In this document: one piece after another, positions 23,615 to 28,572 of the stretch | Numbering within the stretch: the stretch's first letter is position 1 | Layout of the letters: every line of letters begins with the position of its first letter | From: Nitratireductor sp. | Lineage (GTDB): Bacteria > Pseudomonadota > Alphaproteobacteria > Rhizobiales > Rhizobiaceae | Length of the DNA: 28,572 nucleotides | Assembly (NCBI GenBank): GCA_020441735.1 | Contig: JAGRLQ010000107.1 | Coordinates: forward strand, 1-28,572 | Reading direction: 5' to 3' | The notes under the pieces: generated by a model | The model's database searches: none | What the model saw: the letters and a program-made list of their open reading frames with translations, nothing else | Told to the model about the DNA's origin: nothing | Translations under genes and position numbers: made by a program

Positions 23615-23700
23615 GCGGGCATGGCGGAACTGGTAGACGCAAGGGACTTAAAATCCCTCGGCCCTAGGCTGTCCGGGTTCGAGTCCCGGTGCCCGCACCA
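23615..23700 (+). tRNA. tRNA-Leu (anticodon UAA)
   Basis: An 86-nt class II tRNA with a 7-bp acceptor stem (GCGGGCA with TGCCCGC), the CCA tail encoded (23698-23700), a D arm, a long variable arm and a T loop GTTCGAGTC. The anticodon stem AGGGA/TCCCT encloses the loop CTTAAAA, giving anticodon TAA, which reads UUA and UUG leucine codons. The adjoining 3' region shows no integrase or direct repeat of the tRNA end, so it is not an obvious integration site. Confidence 0.97.
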
Positions 23701-23734
23701 TCCTATCTCAATGCCCGAACAAAGCAGACACACC

Positions 23735-24463
23735 ATGCCGAAAACCGTCACCGCTGCCATGCTTGCCATTGGCGATGAACTCCTGTCCGGCCGCACCAAG
23801 GACAAGAATATCGGTTATCTGGCTGATTTCCTGACGCTGAAGGGCATTGATCTGAAGGAAGTGCGCATCGTTGCCGATGACGAGGCAGCGATTGTGGAAT
23901 CGCTCAACGCCCTGCGCGAACGTTATACTTATGTATTCACCTCCGGCGGCATCGGCCCGACCCATGACGACATCACTGCAGACGCCATTGCGAAGGCCTT
24001 TGGCGTAACAATCGATCACGATCCGCGCGCCATGGAACTGCTGGCCGCCCATTGTGCCACGCGCGGGCTGGAATTCACCGATGCCCGCAAACGCATGGCC
24101 CGCATTCCTGATGGCGCCGGACTGATCGACAATCCGGTCTCCGTCGCCCCCGGTTTTACGATCGGCAACGTTCATGTCATGGCCGGTGTGCCGTCAATCT
24201 TTCAGGCCATGCTGGACCAGGTCGGCCCTACGCTCGAAGGCGGCGACCCCCTGCTCTCGAAGTCGGTCGATTGCTCGTTTGGCGAAGGCGACTACGGCGT
24301 CGCACTTGGAGAAATCCAGAAGGCACATCCTGACACCGCCATCGGTTCCTATCCACGCTTTGACGGCAAGTCTTATTCGACCCAGATCGTCATTCGCGGG
24401 CGCGACGAGACGGCCGTGCTGGCTGCCGAAGCCGCGGTCCGGGAAATGCTCGACAGCCTCTAA
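23735..24463 (+). CDS. CinA N-terminal-like molybdopterin-binding (MoCF) protein
   Basis: A 242-aa protein corresponding to the N-terminal MoCF-type half of CinA; no C-terminal nicotinamide-nucleotide amidase domain is present. Conserved features are AMLAIGDELLSGRTKDKN at the start, VFTSGGIGPTHDDIT in the middle and VSVAPGFTIGNVHVMAGVPSIFQAML. In CinA this domain is linked to pyrophosphatase activity on NAD-like substrates, but the stand-alone protein has no proved role. The ATG at 23735 is chosen from homology; ATG at 23711 is also in frame and neither has a good ribosome site. The frame runs back through the tRNA gene to 23549, which is an artefact. It ends 6 nt from the convergent stop of the 52-codon gene. 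Confidence 0.9.
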   Translation: MPKTVTAAMLAIGDELLSGRTKDKNIGYLADFLTLKGIDLKEVRIVADDEAAIVESLNALRERYTYVFTSGGIGPTHDDITADAIAKAFGVTIDHDPRAMELLAAHCATRGLEFTDARKRMARIPDGAGLIDNPVSVAPGFTIGNVHVMAGVPSIFQAMLDQVGPTLEGGDPLLSKSVDCSFGEGDYGVALGEIQKAHPDTAIGSYPRFDGKSYSTQIVIRGRDETAVLAAEAAVREMLDSL

Positions 24464-24469
24464 GACCGG

Positions 24470-24628
24470 CTACGCCGTGCGCCTGCTCCTGCGGGTCGCT
24501 TTGGGCGCCGCACGCAGGCGGAACGGACCGCTGTCGAGCCGTTTCGCATGCTGACTCCCGTTTTCAGGCACTCGCTCCCAGATACCCAGCTGATAGGCCA
24601 TCATGACCGCGTCGTTGTAATAGTTCAT
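24470..24628 (-). CDS. Small ORF (52 aa), probable real gene, unknown function
   Basis: Begins ATG at 24628 with a strong ribosome site (AAAGGAG, 7 nt spacing) and ends TAG at 24470, giving 52 aa. The N-terminal half is neutral and aromatic (MNYYNDAVMMAYQLGIWERV) and the C-terminal half is very basic (many Arg and Lys). There is no signal peptide. I know no family. It is divergent from the YafY-type regulator, and the shared 117-nt gap contains an inverted repeat that could be the regulator's operator, which supports it as a regulated gene. Its stop is 6 nt from the end of the convergent CinA-like gene. Confidence 0.65.
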   Translation of the reverse strand: MNYYNDAVMMAYQLGIWERVPENGSQHAKRLDSGPFRLRAAPKATRRSRRTA

Positions 24629-24663
24629 GGCGATCTCCTTTCAACGACGGAGATAGCGCAAGG

Positions 24664-24706
24664 CCCCTGACACCCCGTTGTCAGGGGGGTATGTTAAACT
24701 GTCAGG
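24664..24706. promoter_or_regulatory. Probable operator array of the YafY/WYL regulator
   Basis: A perfect inverted repeat CCCCTGACA-N6-TGTCAGGGG (24664-24687) is followed by a third half-site TGTCAGG at 24700-24706, exactly 21 nt (two helical turns) after the second. The array is 36 nt upstream of the small gene's ATG and 39 nt before the regulator ATG. Position and symmetry fit autoregulation by a dimeric HTH protein, which is inference. Confidence 0.65.
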
Positions 24707-24745
24707 AGCAAAACCCGCCGCACGACCCCGAACGGAGCAGAAAAC

Positions 24746-25465
24746 ATGCGCAAGACCAGCCGCCTGTTTGAGATTATCCAGATATTGCGCGCCGCCCAGA
24801 AGCCGGTGACCGCCGAGCAGTTGGCCACCGAACTGGAGGTGGCGGTACGGACCATCTACCGCGACATCGCCACGCTTCAGGCCATGCGCACGCCCATCGA
24901 AGGCGAGTCGGGCGTCGGCTACATGATGCGCAGCGGCTATGACCTGCCGCCGCTCAATTTCGACGCCGAGGAGGTTGTGGCATTGCGCGTCGGGTTATCC
25001 ATGCTGGCACGCACCGGCGATACGGCCCTGCAGCGCGCTGCCGAGCGCATCTGCCACAAGATCGACGGTCTGCATGATGAAGCCGACTGGCTGCAGGTCG
25101 CGCCGTGGGGCGCTGCCCTCGACGACCCGGCAAAGGGCTGCGTGTCGAAGGCCATGCTGCGTGAGGCGATCACCGCCGAACGCAAGCTCGAACTGACTTA
25201 TCGCGACCCGCAGGATCGCGAGACGGTGCGCAAGGTGCGGCCCGTCGGCGTGGTCTATCACCTGGAATGCGTCATGCTGGCAGCCTGGTGTGAATTGCGC
25301 GGCGGCTTCCGCCACTTCCGCACCGACCGCATCTGGGCCTGCGAGCCGCTGGAAGAGTATTTCACCGGTCAGGGCAACGCGCTGCGCAAACTCTGGCTGG
25401 AACAAACCGGTTTCAGCGATCCCGCCGCCACCGGAGATCTCGAAGCAGTGGCAGCGGCCGGCTGA
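24746..25465 (+). CDS. YafY-family helix-turn-helix/WYL transcriptional regulator
   Basis: A 239-aa one-component regulator with an N-terminal HTH_11/DeoR-like domain (HTH over residues 21-45: VTAEQLATELEVAVRTIYRD) and a C-terminal WYL-type region (about 136-206) ending RGGFRHFRTDRI. In the segment where WYL proteins usually have Trp-Tyr-Leu this protein has YHLE, a departure from the consensus. WYL domains in other regulators bind DNA or nucleotide ligands. The ATG at 24746 follows GGAG with 8 nt spacing. It is divergent from the 52-codon gene and probably controls both through the inverted-repeat array between them. The ligand is unknown. Confidence 0.9.
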   Translation: MRKTSRLFEIIQILRAAQKPVTAEQLATELEVAVRTIYRDIATLQAMRTPIEGESGVGYMMRSGYDLPPLNFDAEEVVALRVGLSMLARTGDTALQRAAERICHKIDGLHDEADWLQVAPWGAALDDPAKGCVSKAMLREAITAERKLELTYRDPQDRETVRKVRPVGVVYHLECVMLAAWCELRGGFRHFRTDRIWACEPLEEYFTGQGNALRKLWLEQTGFSDPAATGDLEAVAAAG

Positions 25466-25530
25466 GCGGTTTCAGCAGGCCGCCGGATACTGCCACGGGA
25501 AATGCTTGCGCGACGCAAGGCAATCAGACC

Positions 25531-26085
25531 TCATTCAACGCCGAGTTCGCCGGCAACCCGCCGGGTTTCGTCGAGATGGCGCTGAAAATGCGGCAGCACG
25601 GCCTCGAAGTGCGCCTTGAGTTCGCCATGGGATGCGGCGGGAACCAGAACGGTTTTGACCGCCTCGATGGCAGCCTCGTGAAACGCGATCTCGTGCTTGA
25701 GATAGGCTGCATCGAAATCGGCACCGGACAACTCCCGCAGTGCGGCCACTGCTGCATAATGGGCTTTTGCAGCCTCCATTCTGGCCGGCGGCAGCGTCAG
25801 TTCGGCACCGATTTTCTCGGCCAGTTCATGGGCCGCCTTGCGCACGCCGGTATGATCGGATGACACCATCTTGCCGAGTGCCCGTACATCCGGCGAATGG
25901 CCCATCACCTGGCCAAGCAGCGCCGTTTCAATGTCGAAACTGTTCACCTGATTATAGATCGCGATGATCGCACCATCGTCCAGCGCCGGCTGACCGCCGG
26001 CAATCGCGGGCAGTTCCGTAACCCCCGCTGCAGGCAAAGCCACTGCGGCAACCAGTGCGAATTTCAGAACCTTTCTTCTGACCAT
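25531..26085 (-). CDS. DUF4142-like exported protein
   Basis: A 184-aa exported protein resembling the DUF4142 family (predicted ferritin-like four-helix fold). A signal peptide (1-29, MVRRKVLKFALVAAVALPAAG to PAIAG) is followed by an all-helical region with regularly placed His residues: SSDHTGVRKAAHELAEKIG (76-94), then YLKHEIAFHEAAIEAV and HFEAVLPHFQRHLDETRRVA. Such His-rich helices could bind metal, but no ligand set is proved. The ATG at 26085 follows AAAGGA by 8 nt. It is divergent from the LysR-type regulator, the classic arrangement of a LysR gene with its target, and has a good sigma-70-like promoter within the AT-rich gap. Confidence 0.82.
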   Translation of the reverse strand: MVRRKVLKFALVAAVALPAAGVTELPAIAGGQPALDDGAIIAIYNQVNSFDIETALLGQVMGHSPDVRALGKMVSSDHTGVRKAAHELAEKIGAELTLPPARMEAAKAHYAAVAALRELSGADFDAAYLKHEIAFHEAAIEAVKTVLVPAASHGELKAHFEAVLPHFQRHLDETRRVAGELGVE

Positions 26086-26167
26086 GTCGAATATCCTTTG
26101 CTGTTAGTCTGAAGGGCGCGGCACCCGCGCCCGCAGGACAGCTAGGCCAGATCATTTACATTCTGAA

Positions 26168-26195
26168 ATTATATCTATAAATATAATACATTCAA
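26168..26195 (-). promoter_or_regulatory. Promoter of the DUF4142-like gene within AT-rich LysR operator region
   Basis: On the minus strand TTGAAT (26195-26190), a 16-nt spacer and a perfect TATAAT (26173-26168) form a good promoter, with its start expected near 26160. The same stretch holds a TTATAT-N6-ATATAA dyad (26169-26186), suitable for a LysR-type regulator. A weaker plus-strand pair TTTACA (26155-26160) and TAAATA (26178-26183) is 17 nt apart and could drive the regulator gene. Confidence 0.6.
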
Positions 26196-26208
26196 AAAGA
26201 GAATATAT

Positions 26209-27141
26209 ATGATGAAGCTCAGACATCTCCAGTTTGCCGAAGCCATTGCGAGGAACCGCTCGTTCAGCAAGGCGGCGAAAGAGTGCAACGCCACGCAGCC
26301 AACACTGTCCAACGCGCTGACGCAGCTCGAGGAGGAGCTTGGCGGAAAGCTGTTCAAACGCACCACGCGCAGCGTCGAACTGACCCCCTTCGGCGCCTTC
26401 CTGATGCCCTATCTGACCAGTGTCACCAGTGCTCAGCAGGAATTGCAGGCGGCTGCCCTGGCGTTTCGCAAGCCGGCCCACAAGCTGCTGAGGATCGGGT
26501 TTTCTCCGCTCGTCGACATTACGCTGCTCAACCGTGTTCTCGAACCGTTTTTCCGCAAGCATCCAACGGTGAAGGTCTTCTTCAAGGAGTGCCTTCTCGA
26601 TGATCTCAATCAGCGCCTCGATGCTGGAACGATCGATGTTGTTGTCGTCCCCCGCCAGCAAGGCGTTGCGGTGCGCCACAGCTTCCCTTTTTATCGCGAC
26701 CGCCTGAAATACATTCCGAGCGCGGACACACCTGCTCAGGCAGGGTCAGGACCGCTCCCACTTGGAAAACTTCCACAGGCTCCGGTAATTCTGACCGGCG
26801 GCGGATGCGGTCTCAACGGCACCCTGGAAGACCTGTTCGAAAGGCAGGGTGCCCGTTTTGATGCCTATCCCGGACAGGCACTCACCTATCAGGTCATCGA
26901 GGAATGGGCTGAACTGGGGATTGGTGCCGGCATCCTGCCGGCAGCAAAACTGTCAGCCGGCAATCACCGGGCAATTCCCCTTGTCCTGAAGGATGGCAGT
27001 CCCGCCATGTTCGAGTTCGAATGGCAGTGGCGCAGCCCGGTTGCCGCTCAGCGCCATCTGGCGGATTTTGTTGGATACATCAGGGAAACGGTCCCTGCCC
27101 TTGTTGCCGGTGACGGCCGGGCGGTCGCCCTACCGGCCTGA
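26209..27141 (+). CDS. LysR-type transcriptional regulator
   Basis: A 310-aa regulator with the standard LysR layout: N-terminal winged HTH (MMKLRHLQFAEAIARNRSFS through SNALTQLEEELGGKLFKRTTRSVELT, residues 1-60) and a periplasmic-binding-like effector domain from about 90 onward (LRIGFSPLVDITLLNRVLEPF and GLNGTLEDLFERQG, GIGAGILPAAKL). Two adjacent ATG codons, 26209 and 26212, are possible; AAAGAG lies 7 nt before the first. The gene is divergent from the DUF4142-like gene across a 123-nt AT-rich gap, so it likely regulates that gene and itself. Its 3' end overlaps the convergent small membrane-protein gene by 12 nt. The effector is not known. Confidence 0.93.
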   Translation: MMKLRHLQFAEAIARNRSFSKAAKECNATQPTLSNALTQLEEELGGKLFKRTTRSVELTPFGAFLMPYLTSVTSAQQELQAAALAFRKPAHKLLRIGFSPLVDITLLNRVLEPFFRKHPTVKVFFKECLLDDLNQRLDAGTIDVVVVPRQQGVAVRHSFPFYRDRLKYIPSADTPAQAGSGPLPLGKLPQAPVILTGGGCGLNGTLEDLFERQGARFDAYPGQALTYQVIEEWAELGIGAGILPAAKLSAGNHRAIPLVLKDGSPAMFEFEWQWRSPVAAQRHLADFVGYIRETVPALVAGDGRAVALPA

Positions 27142-27429
27142 CTTGCCGAACGGGTTGTGCGGTCCGTCCTGTAGGCCATCTTCTTCCCGGCGCTTTTGAT
27201 ATTCCGGCGGCAGGTCCACCTCGCCACGCCGGATCGCCTGAATGTCGTGATGCAGCCTGAGATAGGCAGCCAGCAGAACGACGCCGATCAATCCCGGCTG
27301 GCCGAAATGGAGCCAGGCGAAATAACCCGCCAGAATGCCGCTGAGCATCAGCAGGAAGTAGAGCGCTACATTGACCGCATGATAGGCAAAGCGCAGCAGA
27401 TACCAGTTGAGATCATGGTGCTGGTTCAT
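27130..27429 (-). CDS. Small membrane protein, unknown function
   Basis: A 99-aa protein with two strong hydrophobic segments (about 19-38 and 43-61) and a charged C-terminal tail rich in Arg, Glu and Pro, ending HNPFGKSGR. I do not recognise a family. The ATG at 27429 (MNQHHDLNWYLLRF) is preferred because the more distal ATG at 27462 and the frame to 27552 add an unconvincing leader that overlaps the EamA gene. No strong ribosome site is visible, so the start is uncertain. It sits 64 nt downstream of the EamA gene on the same strand and may be its operon partner. Its stop overlaps the convergent LysR gene by 12 nt. Confidence 0.7.
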   Translation of the reverse strand: MNQHHDLNWYLLRFAYHAVNVALYFLLMLSGILAGYFAWLHFGQPGLIGVVLLAAYLRLHHDIQAIRRGEVDLPPEYQKRREEDGLQDGPHNPFGKSGR

Positions 27430-27493
27430 ACTTTCGTAGCATATCACAAAACCGGGCAACATAAAGGCTGACCGGCGCCATGGCTTAGGGCGC

Positions 27494-28471
27494 CTACCGG
27501 TTTCGGGGCATTGGCCGTTCTGCGGCAATTTCCTGGCCGGTCTGGTGCTCACGGAAGATGACGAAAATGCCTGATCCGATGATCATGATGATCCCCAGCC
27601 ACGCAATCGCGTCCGGCCATTCCCCGAACACCAGCACGCCGAGAAAGATCGAACACGGCATGGCGACATATTCGAACGGCGCCACGGTGGCCGCCTCCGC
27701 CAGCTTGTAGGCCATGCCGATCAGAAACCCGCCCATGGCACTGGCAAGCCCGATGCCGAGAATCAGCAGCAAATCGTTTGGCTGCGGCAATACCCATGGC
27801 CGCGTCAGGAACTCGAGAGTTGGATCGCCGCTGCCCGAAAACTTGCCGTCACCGATCGAAAGCCCGGTCAGGATGCTGACGATCACAAAGGTCATCTGCA
27901 CGTAGAACGCCATGGCTGCGGCAGAATCGGTGCTGCCCAGCCGCCGCGTTGCCATGTGCAGCAGGGCATAAAACAGCGCTGCCAGAAGCGGAAACACTGC
28001 TGGCAGTGTGAAGGCGGAGGTGCCGGGCCGCATGACGACGACGACGCCGGCAAGCCCGACAAATACCGCTGCCCAGCGCCTGGGACCGACCTTCTCGCCC
28101 AGCATGATCACCGACAGGCCGGTAATGATCAGCGGCGAGACGAAGAACACGGCGACAGCATCGGCAAGCGGCAGCGTGGCAAGACCGGCAAAGAAGATCA
28201 GATTGGCGCAGACGACCGCGACTCCGCGCGCCAGATGCAGCAGCGGGCGTCTCGTCTTCAGGGTGGAAAGCCCGCCTGCGAACGGCACGAAGACAAAGAA
28301 GGTAAAGATGATGCCGACAATCGAGCGCCCGAGCACGATCTGATGCAGCGCATAATCGCCGGAAAGAAACTTCACACCCACATCGTTGAGGGAAAAACTG
28401 ATCGCCGCGCCCGTGGCGCACAATACCGCAACAACGCCCGTATTGCCGGCGATCCCGACCTGCCCGCGCAT
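27494..28471 (-). CDS. EamA-family (DMT) transporter
   Basis: An inner-membrane drug/metabolite exporter of the DMT superfamily with about ten membrane segments in two EamA halves (325 aa). The first half has CATGAAISFSLNDVGVKFL and the conserved ARGVAVVCANLIFFAGLATLPLADA pattern followed by FVSPLIITGLSVIMLGEKVGPRRWAAVFVGLAGVVVVMRPG. The second half ends with LAEAATVAPFEYVAMPCSIFLGVLVFGEWPDAIAWLGIIMIIGSG, the repeated motif with a conserved Glu-Pro-like helix turn. The ATG at 28471 follows AGGTAGGT. Export substrate is unknown. It follows the partial upstream gene by 47 nt and is probably co-transcribed with it. Confidence 0.9.
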   Translation of the reverse strand: MRGQVGIAGNTGVVAVLCATGAAISFSLNDVGVKFLSGDYALHQIVLGRSIVGIIFTFFVFVPFAGGLSTLKTRRPLLHLARGVAVVCANLIFFAGLATLPLADAVAVFFVSPLIITGLSVIMLGEKVGPRRWAAVFVGLAGVVVVMRPGTSAFTLPAVFPLLAALFYALLHMATRRLGSTDSAAAMAFYVQMTFVIVSILTGLSIGDGKFSGSGDPTLEFLTRPWVLPQPNDLLLILGIGLASAMGGFLIGMAYKLAEAATVAPFEYVAMPCSIFLGVLVFGEWPDAIAWLGIIMIIGSGIFVIFREHQTGQEIAAERPMPRNR

Positions 28472-28518
28472 GACCTACCTGCCCGTCTCAATTCTCAGGC
28501 AAGCACGGACCAATTCGC

Positions 28519-28572
28519 TCAGTGACGCTTTGCCTTCAGGATTCTCTGCCAGAGCGTACCGCCCTCTGTCCG
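28519..28572 (-). CDS. 3' end of an upstream gene, product unknown
   Basis: The minus strand is open from the window edge to a TGA at 28519, reading RTEGGTLWQRILKAKRH. It could be the C-terminus of a gene whose body lies beyond the window. It is 47 nt before the EamA start on the same strand, so an operon is likely. The 17 residues are too few to name a family. Confidence 0.4.
   Translation of the reverse strand, partial: RTEGGTLWQRILKAKRH

Noticed and set aside
23549..23734. N-terminal extension of the CinA-like frame through the tRNA gene
   Set aside because: The translated AELVDARDLKSLGP stretch is the usual artefact of reading a tRNA-Leu gene; coding begins after the tRNA.
23615..23735. 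tRNA-Leu as an integration site for a mobile element
   Set aside because: No integrase, no direct repeat of the tRNA 3' end, and the flanking genes are ordinary chromosomal genes.
25505..25519. CTTGCG-cga-CGCAAG stem after the YafY-type gene as terminator
   Set aside because: A 6-bp stem without a U-run and within 15 nt of the convergent gene end; too weak to call.

Overview
The window is a GC-rich chromosomal segment from an alphaproteobacterium, most likely a member of the Hyphomicrobiales (Rhizobiales). The reasons are a hom-glpX-recJ run on one strand, a phosphatidylcholine synthase of the rhizobial type, an IalB-family secreted protein, a one-cysteine DksA, HspQ, and a heterotetrameric sarcosine oxidase (soxA-soxG). 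I cannot fix the genus from sequence alone; a marine or host-associated rhizobial relative is a guess. There are no insertion sequences, phage genes, CRISPR arrays or toxin-antitoxin pairs that I can see, so this looks like core or stable chromosome.

Layout. 1-3463 (+): the 3' end of a sarcosine oxidase operon (soxA lacking only its extreme N-terminus, then soxG overlapping it by 8 nt). 3693-8037 (-): hom, glpX and recJ, read in that order (homoserine synthesis, gluconeogenesis, DNA repair). 8216-9791: three small exported proteins of unknown function: a lipoprotein with a Pro-Gln repeat, a six-cysteine periplasmic protein, and a Gly/Arg-tailed protein. A strong bidirectional terminator separates the last two. 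9932-13081: phosphatidylcholine synthase (-), a UbiH-type FAD monooxygenase (+) and an AEC-family permease (-). 13183-14359: hspQ with a heat-shock-like promoter and a hairpin next to its start codon, then a terminator shared with a convergent ialB-like gene.

14796-17565 (+): a YejA-type family 5 peptide-binding protein with no permease nearby, then a FrnE-like DsbA-fold protein. 17571-19395 (-): dksA and an MFS transporter. 19614-23527 (+): a small exported protein, a large MscS channel and a class II aldolase-family protein. 23615-23700: tRNA-Leu(UAA), followed by a stand-alone CinA-N (MoCF-type) protein. 24470-25465: a 52-codon gene divergent from a YafY/WYL-type regulator, with a perfect inverted repeat and an extra half-site between them. 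25531-27141: a DUF4142-type protein divergent from a LysR regulator across a very AT-rich promoter. 27130-28521 (-): a small membrane protein, an EamA exporter and the tail of another gene.

Most genes are housekeeping or transport and sit in short operons or convergent pairs; several convergent pairs overlap or nearly touch at their 3' ends. I found no clear multi-gene novel system. The best leads are the WYL regulator with its small divergent partner and operator array, the mirror-symmetric cysteine protein at 9166-9417, the hairpin before hspQ, and the G-rich TTGGGG repeat inside the lipoprotein gene.
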